Origin: JAUVPB01 sp965223695
GTDB lineage: Bacteria; Actinomycetota; Thermoleophilia; Gaiellales; Gaiellaceae
Reading direction: 5' to 3'
Assembly: GCA_965223695.1 (NCBI GenBank)
Contig: CBDCXJ010000036.1
Span: 143,093 to 207,092 of the forward strand
Length of the DNA stretch: 64,000 nucleotides
Shown here: positions 8,652 to 20,767 of the stretch, piece by piece
Position numbering within the stretch: the stretch's first letter is position 1
How the letters are laid out: every line of letters begins with the position of its first letter
Made by a program: the position numbers and the translations under genes
The notes under the pieces: model-generated
Databases searched by the model: none
What the model saw: only the letters and a program-made list of their open reading frames with translations
What the model was told of the DNA's origin: nothing

Positions 8652-9803
8652 ATGTCCGACACGACCGCCGAGCTGACCGGGACCGCGGTCGACGTGCTCC
8701 CTGCGGGCGAGCTCGAGAAGAAGCTCGCGCGCAACAAGCCGCTTCGGGTCAAGCTCGGCATCGACCCGACCGCACCCGACATTCACCTCGGGCACACGAT
8801 CGTTCTTGGCGCGCTTGCGGCGTTTCAGGCTGCCGGGCACACGGCCGTTCTGATCATCGGCGACTACACGGCTCGAATCGGCGATCCGTCCGGCCGCTCC
8901 AAGGAACGACCCGTTCTCTCGGCCGATGAGCTCGACGCCAACGCGCGTTCCTACGCCGACCAGGCGTTCAAGATCCTCGACGAGGAGCGCACCGAGGTGC
9001 GTCACAACAGCGAGTGGCTGGCTCCGCTCGATTTCGCCGAGATCCTGCGGATCACACGCACCACGACCATCGCACGACTACTCGAGCGTGACGACTTCGC
9101 CAAGCGCATGGCCGCCCAGGCCCCGATCTCGGTCACTGAGCTGCTCTATCCCCTGATGCAGGGCTACGACTCGGTAGCGGTCGAGGCCGACATCGAGCTC
9201 GGCGGCACCGACCAGCTCTACAACCTGCTCGCCGGGCGCGACGTGATGGTCGAGTACGGGCTCGAGCCCCAGGTCGCGATGACGCTCCCGATTCTGGTCG
9301 GCACCGACGGGGTCGATCGCATGTCGAAATCGGCCGGCAACTACGTCGGGCTGACCGAGGCTCCCGAGGAGCAGTTCGGCAAGCTGATGTCGATCCCCGA
9401 CGAGGCAATCGCCGACTTCTGGCGACTCTGCCTGACGCGCGAGCCGCCCGACGACGAGGCCATGGACTCGAAACTTGCTCTGGCTCTTGCGGTCGTCGAG
9501 CGCTATCACGGTGCCGCGGCGGCCGTTGCCGCCGATGCGCATTTCACGCGCGTCGTACGCGACCGCGCGACGCCCGATGAGATGACGACCGTCAGCGTTC
9601 CCGCCGGCACGATGTTGCATTTGCCGGCGTTTCTGAAAGAGCAGTTCGGCGAGTCGTCGAGCCACTGGAGGCGCGTCGTGACCCAGGGTGGCGTTCGTGC
9701 GAATGGCGAGCCCACGGTTGAGCTCGACCTCGAGATCCCGGCGGGCAGCCCGGTTGTTCTACAGGCGGGTAAACGGCGTTTCGTCCGGGTCGACCCCGCG
9801 TGA
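8652..9803 (+). CDS. tyrS: tyrosyl-tRNA synthetase
   Basis: Class I aminoacyl-tRNA synthetase charging tRNA-Tyr. The 383-residue protein has the HIGH-type motif in IDPTAPDIHLGHTI, the KMSKS-type motif RMSKSAGNYVG, and a C-terminal S4-like RNA-binding segment (VTQGGVRANGEPTVELD). The shorter length and IDPTAPDIHLGH wording place it in the TyrRZ/TyrS-type-2 group. The ATG at 8652 is preceded by a short leader divergent from the PBP gene. A rho-independent hairpin at 9939-9965 could end its transcript. Confidence 0.95.
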   Translation: MSDTTAELTGTAVDVLPAGELEKKLARNKPLRVKLGIDPTAPDIHLGHTIVLGALAAFQAAGHTAVLIIGDYTARIGDPSGRSKERPVLSADELDANARSYADQAFKILDEERTEVRHNSEWLAPLDFAEILRITRTTTIARLLERDDFAKRMAAQAPISVTELLYPLMQGYDSVAVEADIELGGTDQLYNLLAGRDVMVEYGLEPQVAMTLPILVGTDGVDRMSKSAGNYVGLTEAPEEQFGKLMSIPDEAIADFWRLCLTREPPDDEAMDSKLALALAVVERYHGAAAAVAADAHFTRVVRDRATPDEMTTVSVPAGTMLHLPAFLKEQFGESSSHWRRVVTQGGVRANGEPTVELDLEIPAGSPVVLQAGKRRFVRVDPA

Positions 9804-9815
9804 TGCTCGCGCTTG

Positions 9816-9843
9816 TTGACACCAACGATCCCTCTGGTAGTCT
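9816..9843 (+). promoter_or_regulatory. probable rRNA operon promoter
   Basis: A perfect -35 box TTGACA (9816-9821) is followed after 16 bp by TAGTCT (9838-9843), a reasonable -10. It sits 300 nt before 16S and immediately after tyrS, where the rRNA promoter is expected. Assignment is by consensus and position only. Confidence 0.6.
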
Positions 9844-9938
9844 CTAACGGCCGCTTCAGGCGGCTTGCTTGTGGAAGTAGTCAACCGACGACTCCAGAGA
9901 AACCTCGACTGACCGGGCCTTTTCCCGTGTCACCGAGA

Positions 9939-9965
9939 GCCTCTGGCGTCGCCCAGAGGCTTTTT
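9939..9965 (+). terminator. rho-independent hairpin between tyrS and the rRNA genes
   Basis: An 8-bp stem GCCTCTGG/CCAGAGGC with a 6-nt loop is followed by TTTTT, a textbook intrinsic terminator. It ends tyrS transcripts but also lies about 95 nt downstream of the putative rRNA promoter. Unless a second promoter exists closer to 16S, the rRNA transcript must read through it, as in antiterminated rRNA leaders. Confidence 0.7.
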
Positions 9966-9991
9966 CCTTTGAGCCAGCCCCCGTCGGGCGT

Positions 9992-10014
9992 GGTCTTTGA
10001 AAACTCAGCAGCAC
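9992..10014 (+). other. 16S rRNA processing stem, 5' arm (partner 11848-11870)
   Basis: The 23-nt stretch GGTCTTTGAAAACTCAGCAG plus CAC is complementary to 11848-11870 with only two mismatches, including a perfect 15-bp run. The arms flank 16S, so this is the expected RNase III-type precursor stem. The intervening leader also holds small hairpins, for example CTGGCGC/GCGCCAG near 10123-10141. Confidence 0.75.
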
Positions 10015-10145
10015 GACAGACGTTCGAGAATCCTCGAGTCGCCCTGGCGACTCGCGGTTCATAGAAATAACCCCGTCTAGCTCCTTCGGGAGCAGACATT
10101 TTGAGCATTCATGCTCTTCATACACTGGCGCGCGAGCGCCAGGTC

Positions 10146-11696
<1,551 letters not shown>

Positions 11697-11957
11697 AGGG
11701 ATGCCGGAATTACTCCGGCAGGCACCGAACACTGTTGATGGCACAAAGGTCGCGCATATCGTGGCCTGGGCAACCGCAAGGTTGCCCCAAGTTCCCGCCG
11801 TCCAGTGGTTTCGGTTCGCCTGGAATACGTCGACCTCGAGCTCTCGAGTGCTGCTGAGTTTTGAGAGACCGGCCTATCTGGCGGAGCTCCTCGGTAGCTA
11901 GTTGGCTGCTGCACGCACCTTGAAAACTCCATAGCGGCATACACGGTGTTCTTCATT
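11697..11957 (+). other. 16S-23S internal transcribed spacer without tRNA genes
   Basis: About 260 nt between 16S and 23S. I looked for tRNA-Ile and tRNA-Ala, which often sit here, and see no cloverleaf. It contains the 3' arm of the 16S processing stem (11848-11870), an AT-poor middle and the 5' arm of the 23S stem starting at 11923. The ATGCCGGA/TCCGGCA hairpin right after 16S may be part of precursor folding. Confidence 0.8.

Positions 11958-11964
<7 letters not shown>
11923..11964 (+). other. 23S rRNA processing stem, 5' arm (partner 14934-14972)
   Basis: AAAACTCCATAGCG followed by an ACACGGTGTTC-type stretch and ATCAAG is complementary to 14934-14972 with a few bulges. The outer 14 bp are perfect. 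The arms bracket 23S exactly, as for RNase III precursor stems. Confidence 0.75.
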
Positions 11965-14940
<2,976 letters not shown>

Positions 14941-15009
14941 ATGAATACCGTGTTGTGTCGCTATGGAGTTTTGAGGGTGTGCGCGCGCAGCCGCGTTTCC
15001 TCACATCTT

Positions 15010-15125
15010 TCCGGTGGTCTTAGCGGTGGGGAAACACCTCTTCCCATTCCGAACAGAGCAGTTAAGCCCACCTGCGCCGATGGTACTTGGAGGGCAGCCT
15101 CCTGGGAGAGTAGGACGCCGCCGGA
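15010..15125 (+). rRNA. rrf: 5S ribosomal RNA
   Basis: About 116 nt beginning TCCGGTGGTCTTAGCGG and ending ACGCCGCCGGA. These ends pair to form the terminal helix. The conserved loop CCGAACAGAGCAGTTAAGCC is intact. It follows 23S by about 70 nt, completing the 16S-23S-5S order. Confidence 0.95.
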
Positions 15126-15134
15126 ATTAGTTTG

Positions 15135-15162
15135 AACGAGGGCCGCATCGCGGCCCTCGTTT
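15135..15162 (+). terminator. rRNA operon terminator
   Basis: A 12-bp perfect stem AACGAGGGCCGC/GCGGCCCTCGTT with a 3-nt loop starts 10 nt after 5S and runs into TTTCGTTG. This is a strong intrinsic terminator for the rRNA transcript. Confidence 0.85.
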
Positions 15163-15287
15163 CGTTGTGCGCCGGGCCGACCGTCCGGTACTGGCCGGGA
15201 TCGCCCCGGCCCCCGGGCGGGACACCCGGGGCGGCCTACGCGGCGCGCCGTGTACGCGGAGCGCTACCTCCGCCGAGCGGGCGCTAC

Positions 15288-16136
15288 TTAGGCCGAGCGC
15301 ACCGGCTCCCGCGTCCCCAACTCCGCCATCCGCTCGGCAAGCGGAGGATGCGTCTTGAACCACTGCGCCAACCCCTCTCCGTCGAACGGATCAATCGCGT
15401 AGAGCGGCCCCGTGGCAGGGCTGGCCGAGAAGGGAACGAGCTCGGACGCCAGATCGAGCCGCTGCAGCCCGTCGGCCACCACATTCGGCCCGGCACTGGC
15501 CGCGTCCGCAGCGAGATCAGCGGCGAACTCACGCTTGGGCGAGAGGAACAGGTGGACAAGGCTGCCAGCCAAAGGCCCGAGAACGACCAGCGCCGCCCGG
15601 CTCAGAGGCCCGGTCAGCCGAGCCAGCTCGAGCACGCTCGCTGCGATCATGACAACCGGGGTCTGAACGAGCGTGTCGCGGTGGCGCACATGTGCGAGCT
15701 CGTGCGCGAGCAGACCTTCGAGATCGATCACCGCGCCGAGCTCGAGAAAGCCGGTCGTCACGATCAGAGACGCCTGCCGCGGACTGCCCGCGAGCACGAA
15801 CGCGCGAGGGTGATCGTCCTCGACCGCGTAGAGATCCGTGATCTCGGCGCCCATCCGCTCGCCGAGCGTGCTCACGGTGTGGGCAAGCGCTGGCGCCTCC
15901 TCGACCGACAGCGCGGCGGCGCCAACCATTCCCAGCAGCACGCGGTCGCCGATCAGCAAGATCGACATTGCGGCGCACAGGCCAATGACGAGTCCGGCCG
16001 ATCCCGCCGCGAGGCCGCCGAGCCACCAGGTCAATGCGCCCAGCCCCAGGGCCAATCCGCCGAGCAGAATGCCCGCCTTGGCGACGTTGCGCGCGATGTG
16101 GAACGTTGGCGACGGAAGGCCGATTTCGGCGCTCAT
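15288..16136 (-). CDS. M48 family membrane metallopeptidase (HtpX-like)
   Basis: Zinc protease embedded in the membrane, of the HtpX/Ste24-like M48 family that degrades misfolded membrane proteins. The 282-residue protein has two N-terminal hydrophobic segments (about 20-70). The zinc motif HELAH is at 145-149, two further hydrophobic segments follow, and SPKREFAADLAAD supplies the third metal ligand. The C-terminal THPPLAERMAELG is also typical. The ATG at 16136 lies 20 nt after the small gene upstream, so the two are likely cotranscribed. Confidence 0.88.
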   Translation of the reverse strand: MSAEIGLPSPTFHIARNVAKAGILLGGLALGLGALTWWLGGLAAGSAGLVIGLCAAMSILLIGDRVLLGMVGAAALSVEEAPALAHTVSTLGERMGAEITDLYAVEDDHPRAFVLAGSPRQASLIVTTGFLELGAVIDLEGLLAHELAHVRHRDTLVQTPVVMIAASVLELARLTGPLSRAALVVLGPLAGSLVHLFLSPKREFAADLAADAASAGPNVVADGLQRLDLASELVPFSASPATGPLYAIDPFDGEGLAQWFKTHPPLAERMAELGTREPVRSA

Positions 16137-16156
16137 CGCGTCCCGTCCTGCCGCTC

Positions 16157-16399
16157 CTAGGCTCCTTCTTCGTCCTCAGCGAAGCCGCGGGGTGGCCAGT
16201 CGGGGTCGGGAGCGTCGCAGCGACTCGAGCAGTGCAACGACGCGACATTCTGCAGCGGTACGAGGATGTGGCCGTTCAGCTCGACGTGCGGCACCTGGTC
16301 TATCGTGCAGAAGGCCGTCAAGACGCCGTCGAGATACTCGCCGCCGAACATGCCGAGCTCGACCTGCTCGCCCTTGTACTTGCTACTGAAGTCCTCCAT
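16157..16399 (-). CDS. small hypothetical protein
   Basis: Eighty-residue soluble acidic protein starting MEDFSSKYKGEQVELGMFGG and ending in a Glu-rich tail. I do not recognise a family. The middle GVLTAFCTIDQVPHVELNG reads like a compact beta barrel, and three cysteines (one in CTID, then HCSSRC) could be functional. An upstream in-frame extension to 16450 exists, but its residues look like a random leader. It lies 20 nt upstream of the M48 protease gene. Confidence 0.55.
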   Translation of the reverse strand: MEDFSSKYKGEQVELGMFGGEYLDGVLTAFCTIDQVPHVELNGHILVPLQNVASLHCSSRCDAPDPDWPPRGFAEDEEGA

Positions 16400-16510
16400 C
16401 CGCGCCGACTCACTGTAGCCGTCGCGGCGAGGTATCGCACCTCCGCGCACCGCGGGCGACCGCAGCGATGCTCCCGGGGCGGGCGACTGGGCTAAGGTTC
16501 GCCGTCGCTT

Positions 16511-17296
16511 ATGGACCTTGGTGTCAAAGATCGCGTGTGCGTCATCACGGGCTCGACGGCCGGTATCGGTCTCGAGACGGCGCGGCTTCTCGCAGCCGAA
16601 GGCGCAAAGGTCGTCGTCAATGGCCGCAGCGACGAGGGCGTCGACCAGGCGGTGAAGAATGTCGGCGCCGCACTGGGAGTGGCCGCCGACATGGCCGGGG
16701 CCGACGGGCCGGAAACGCTGGTCAAGCGCGCCGAAGACGAGCTCGGTCGCGTCGATTGCCTCGTGAACAACGTCGGGTTGGCGCGCCAGGTCGATTTCAT
16801 GGCGGTGACAGACGAGGAGTGGAACTCGCTATGGCAGCTCAATGTGATGAGCTACATCCGCACGATTCGCGCGGTGCTTCCAGGCATGCGCGAGCGCGGC
16901 TACGGGCGGATTGTCAACGTGAGTTCGACCGCAGGTAAGCGCCCGTCGACGGGGATGCCCGACTACACCGTCACGAAGGCCGCCGTCCTGTCCGTCTCGC
17001 GGCTCGTAGCCGATCTTTACACGAAGGAAGGCATCCTCTGCAACGCCGTCGCACCGGGTCCGACGGCATCGCCGGCGTGGCTTGCCGAGGGCGGGCTTGC
17101 CGACCAGGTCTCGCTCAAGTCGGGCAAGTCGAGGGACGAAGTTCTCGCGGGCGTCGGTGCCGGCAGGCCGATCGGACGACTGGCCGAGCCCGAAGAGATC
17201 GCGGCGGTCGTTGCGTTCCTCTGCTCCGAGCGCGCGAGCTACGTGACGGGCGCGGCGTGGAGCGCCGACGGCGGCACCGTTCCGGTCATTCTCTAA
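16511..17296 (+). CDS. short-chain dehydrogenase/reductase
   Basis: Classical SDR of 261 residues, FabG/3-oxoacyl reductase-like, using NAD(P)(H). ITGSTAGIGLETARLLAAEG is the cofactor glycine motif, CLVNNVGLARQ the NNxG motif, VNVSSTAGK the catalytic serine and YTVTK the Tyr-Lys pair. The C-terminal SYVTGAAWSADGG is typical. Starting ATG at 16511. Single gene between a small hypothetical gene and the dGTPase gene; substrate not predictable. Confidence 0.88.
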   Translation: MDLGVKDRVCVITGSTAGIGLETARLLAAEGAKVVVNGRSDEGVDQAVKNVGAALGVAADMAGADGPETLVKRAEDELGRVDCLVNNVGLARQVDFMAVTDEEWNSLWQLNVMSYIRTIRAVLPGMRERGYGRIVNVSSTAGKRPSTGMPDYTVTKAAVLSVSRLVADLYTKEGILCNAVAPGPTASPAWLAEGGLADQVSLKSGKSRDEVLAGVGAGRPIGRLAEPEEIAAVVAFLCSERASYVTGAAWSADGGTVPVIL

Positions 17297-17349
17297 CTCG
17301 GCGCGGCGCGGTTCGCTGCTGGGCACATCCACGGAAGTACGCTGCCACC

Positions 17350-18348
17350 ATGAGCTGTGAGCGCGGCCCCGTAGCCAGTTCGGCCCAGTCACACGTCGAG
17401 GCCCGGGAGGCTGACACGCTTTCGAAGCTCGCTGTTCGCTCCTACGGCACGAAGGGGCGTGAAACGCCCGAGAGCGAGTGCCCGGTTCGCACGCCGTTCC
17501 AGCGCGACCGCGACAGAATCGTCCACTCGAAAGCGTTTCGCCGGCTCAAGGACAAGACGCAGGTGTTCGTCGCACCGGCAGACGACCACTTCCGCACGCG
17601 GCTCACCCACACGCTCGAGACAGCCGGAATCGCCCGCACCGTCGCACGGGCGCTTCGCCTCAACGAAGACCTCGTCGAGGCAATCGCACTCGGCCACGAT
17701 CTCGGCCACGCGCCGTTCGGACACATCGGTGAGGCGGCCCTCGATGGGATCCTCGGGGAGACACACGCGCGCGAGTTCCGCCACAACGTGCACTCCCTTC
17801 GAGTCGTCGACGTACTCGAGGGCGACGGCACCGGCCTCAACCTGACTGCCGAGGTGCGCGACGGGATCCTCAATCACACCGGCCCCACCGAGCCGCGCAC
17901 GCTCGAGGGGAAGATCGTGCGCATCGTCGATCGTGTGGCCTACCTCAACCACGACATCGACGACGCGATCCGCGCCGAGATTCTCGCCGCCGAGAGCCTG
18001 CCCAGCGAGGAGATCGCGCTTCTCGGTGCAACCGGATCGGAGCGGATCGACACGCTCGTCCACGACCTTGTCGAGACCTCTGCAGTCGCCGCTGACATCG
18101 TCCAGAGCGAGTCGGTCGGCGCCGCGATGCTCAGCATTCGCCGGTTCATGTTCGACGAGGTCTACCTCGGCCCGCTCGCACAGCGCGAGCGGACGCGGGC
18201 GACAGAGCTCGTCCGCACGATGTTCACCTACTTCCTCGAGCACCCGGAAGAACTTCCAGAGGGTGCGTCGGGCGACGTCGTCCAGCGCACGACGGACTAC
18301 GTTGCCGGCATGACCGACCGTTTCGCTCTCGCCTGGCAGGGTTCATGA
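17350..18348 (+). CDS. dgt: deoxyguanosinetriphosphate triphosphohydrolase-like protein
   Basis: HD-domain hydrolase of 332 residues, converting dNTPs to deoxynucleoside and triphosphate in the cytosol. The N-terminus has the family sequence RDRDRIVHSKAFRRLKDKTQVF. Metal-binding residues are in RTRLTHTLE and AIALGHDLGHAPFGHIGE (the HD pair). The later RVAYLNHDIDDAI supplies the last Asp. I take ATG 17350 because the open frame further upstream overlaps the SDR gene and is not family-like. It lies 31 nt upstream of dnaG, a frequent dgt-dnaG arrangement in Actinomycetota. Confidence 0.92.
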   Translation: MSCERGPVASSAQSHVEAREADTLSKLAVRSYGTKGRETPESECPVRTPFQRDRDRIVHSKAFRRLKDKTQVFVAPADDHFRTRLTHTLETAGIARTVARALRLNEDLVEAIALGHDLGHAPFGHIGEAALDGILGETHAREFRHNVHSLRVVDVLEGDGTGLNLTAEVRDGILNHTGPTEPRTLEGKIVRIVDRVAYLNHDIDDAIRAEILAAESLPSEEIALLGATGSERIDTLVHDLVETSAVAADIVQSESVGAAMLSIRRFMFDEVYLGPLAQRERTRATELVRTMFTYFLEHPEELPEGASGDVVQRTTDYVAGMTDRFALAWQGS

Positions 18349-18379
18349 CCCCGCTGCGGCCGGGCTGGAGGACACTCCG

Positions 18380-20041
18380 GTGGCGATGATCAAGCGCCAG
18401 TCAGTCGAGCAGGTCGTCGATACGGCCGACATAGCCGAGATCGTTGGTGCACGCACACAGCTGCGGCGCGTCGGCTCGCGACTGACCGGACGGTGCCCCT
18501 TCCACGAGGAGCGCACGCCGAGCTTCTCGGTCAACGCCGAGCGCAAGCTCTACCACTGCTTCGGCTGTGGCGTCGGCGGTGACCTGATCGACTTCGTCCG
18601 CGAGACAGAGGGGCTCGATTTCGTCGAGGCCGTCGAGTGGCTCGCAGAGCGCACCAGGGTTCCGCTCGAGTACGAAGAGGCCTCCCCCGGGGCCGAGCAG
18701 AAGCGAGCCCGGCGCGATCGCCTCTTCGATCTGCTCGATACGGCCGCGCGCTTCTTCGAGCGCCAGCTCTGGGAAGCTCCGGCTGCCGAGCGCGTGCGTG
18801 AGTACCTGAACGATCGCGGGCTCACGACAGAAGCGTGCAAGAGGTTCAGACTCGGGTTCTCGCCCGGTGGGAACCGAGTCGCGCGCGGCGCCCGCGGGCG
18901 CGGCTACACCCAGGAGGAGCTCACCGCGGTCGGGCTGGTGAACCGCCGCCAGAACGATTACTTCGGAGAGCGCCTCGTCTTCCCGCTCGCCGACGCCCGT
19001 GGCCGCGTCCGGGGCTTCGGTGCCCGCGCCCTTCCCTGGGTCGAGTACTCGATCAACGCCAAGTACGTCAACTCGCCCGAAGGTGAGCTGTTCCACAAAG
19101 CCGAGATCGTCTACGGCCTCGATCGCGCCCGCACCTCGATCGCCAAGGATGACCGGGCGATCATCGTCGAGGGATACACGGACGTGATCGCGCTACACGA
19201 GGTCGGTCTCGAGGGCGCCGTCGCATCGATGGGGACGGCGTTGACCGAACAGCAGCTGAAGGAGCTCAATCGTGTAACGAACAGGCTCGTACTCTGCTTC
19301 GACTCCGACCTGGCAGGTCAGGAGGCCACGCTTCGCGGAATGGAGCTCGCGGTGGGTAGGCAGTTCGAGGTCAAGGTGGTTGCTCTGCCACAGGGGCAGG
19401 ACCCGGCGGACGCGCCCAATGAGTTCGTGGGGCGACTGGAGAAACCCGACAGCTACCTCGTCTACCGCACCCGGCTCGAGCTCGATCGAGCCGGAAGCGA
19501 CCGGCAGGAAGGCTTCGAACGCGCGCAAGCCGTGCTGAAGAACGCGCCCGACACGCCCGACCGGCTCGACGCGATCCGGATGGCCGCAGACCGACTTGGT
19601 CTACCACGTGAAACGCAGGCGGCGCTCGCGCCGAGGCCGCGCGGCCCGGAGGTTGGCGCGGCCCGGCGCATCCTCGAGACCCCCGGCCGGCTCGAGCGCG
19701 ACGCGCTTGCGGGATGCATCGCTCACCCAAGCCTGGTCGGCAGCCTTCGTGAATTGCCTGAGTCCGCCTTTGCGGACCCGGCGCTCTGGGCGCTTCGCAA
19801 CCACCTTGTCGACGGCTCCGTCCCGGCCGAGAACGTGACCGCGCTGCTTGCCGAGCTCGATGCACGTGCCGCCCGTGAGGCGATAGACGAAACCACGGCG
19901 CGGCAGCTCCTACTGCGGCTTGAGGCGGGCTCGCTGCGCAAGGAGCTGGATCGGGCGGTCGAGGAAGATCGACCCGAAAAGGCGACAGAATTGAGGGTAT
20001 CCCTCGGCCGCGTGCAGGACGCGATTCGCCAGCTCGGCTAA
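18380..20041 (+). CDS. dnaG: DNA primase
   Basis: Replicative primase synthesising RNA primers, 553 residues. The N-terminal CHC2 zinc finger has ligands in CPFHEERTPSF and YHCFGCGVGGD. The catalytic core includes the TOPRIM motifs IIVEGYTDVIALHE and CFDSDLAGQEAT. The C-terminal helicase-binding region is short but present, with charged helices to residue 553. The GTG at 18380 begins (M)AMIKRQSVEQVV, right for the family. It is followed 35 nt later by tRNA-Asn. Confidence 0.94.
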   Translation: MAMIKRQSVEQVVDTADIAEIVGARTQLRRVGSRLTGRCPFHEERTPSFSVNAERKLYHCFGCGVGGDLIDFVRETEGLDFVEAVEWLAERTRVPLEYEEASPGAEQKRARRDRLFDLLDTAARFFERQLWEAPAAERVREYLNDRGLTTEACKRFRLGFSPGGNRVARGARGRGYTQEELTAVGLVNRRQNDYFGERLVFPLADARGRVRGFGARALPWVEYSINAKYVNSPEGELFHKAEIVYGLDRARTSIAKDDRAIIVEGYTDVIALHEVGLEGAVASMGTALTEQQLKELNRVTNRLVLCFDSDLAGQEATLRGMELAVGRQFEVKVVALPQGQDPADAPNEFVGRLEKPDSYLVYRTRLELDRAGSDRQEGFERAQAVLKNAPDTPDRLDAIRMAADRLGLPRETQAALAPRPRGPEVGAARRILETPGRLERDALAGCIAHPSLVGSLRELPESAFADPALWALRNHLVDGSVPAENVTALLAELDARAAREAIDETTARQLLLRLEAGSLRKELDRAVEEDRPEKATELRVSLGRVQDAIRQLG

Positions 20042-20076
20042 AATGCGACCGCCGCCCAGCCGATGGTTTGGAACGG

Positions 20077-20149
<73 letters not shown>

Positions 20150-20364
20150 TTTGTAACAAAAGCCACTGTTCTCCTCGACTTACGTGCTCGACGTCTTGCG
20201 GGGGAGAGTAGCCATCGATTCTGAAACCGGAATCGCGCTCTCGGGAGCTCGCCCAGACGTTGAACGCAATCCCCGGTCCCGTCGCTTAGAAGGCTGACCG
20301 GATCGTCACTCACCACGGGGATTTTTCGTAGTGTGCGCGACAGTCGGCTAAGCGGGAGGTCAGG

Positions 20365-20532
20365 TCAGGTCAGGTCGCGTTCGTCCCGTGCGGCTACGCC
20401 GCTGTCTTGAGCTACGAGCGTGGCGAGCGCAGTGCGTGAGCGGACGCCGAGCTTGCGGTATGCGTTGCCGAGGTGGAACTCGGTGGTCCTCGGGCTTAGG
20501 AACAACTCGGCGGCGGCTTCCTTGTTCGTCAC
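20365..20532 (-). pseudogene. LuxR-type HTH fragment
   Basis: The last 55 codons of a LuxR/NarL-type regulator. TNKEAAAELFLSPRTTEFHL and then NAYRKLGVRSRTALATLV correspond to the second half of the DNA-binding helix-turn-helix. The first helix and all upstream domains are missing, cut at about 20532, where a different gene remnant abuts. The stop lies in a (AGGTC)4 microsatellite at 20357-20376. It cannot be a functional regulator; it marks rearranged DNA after tRNA-Asn. Confidence 0.75.
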
Positions 20533-20717
20533 TCACGAGGCCCGATCTCGACCCACTCAGCCCGCGTCATGTTGCGGCTGGCCGCGCGGCAGGCGATGTC
20601 GTACCATCCATCAACGTTCAGGTTCCAGATGTAGATGTTCTCGCCATCCGCGCTGACGCCGCTGTCGGTCCCGTCCGCTTCGGGCCAGGCCAGCGTGACG
20701 TCTGCCTCACGCAGGTT
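20529..20717 (-). pseudogene. C-terminal remnant of a WD40-type regulator
   Basis: The frame reads GVSADGENIYIWNLNVDGWY and then ACRAASRNMTRAEWVEIGPR before a stop. The phrase (I)ACRxAxRNMTRAEW is the characteristic C-terminus of actinobacterial BTAD or NACHT-WD40 proteins. Only about 60 residues survive and there is no start. Its stop codon overlaps the LuxR fragment, so two unrelated gene ends are joined here. Confidence 0.6.
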
Positions 20718-20767
20718 CCGCCTGCTCACGGCAGCACGGAGAGGCCACGTACGATGCGGCTGGCGGG

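Noticed and set aside
11697..11957. tRNA-Ile or tRNA-Ala in the 16S-23S spacer
   Set aside because: No T-loop GTTCRANNC or matching acceptor stem is present.
20357..20376. (AGGTC)4 tandem repeat considered as a regulatory or CRISPR-like array
   Set aside because: Only four 5-bp units, no spacers; a simple microsatellite at a gene-fragment end.
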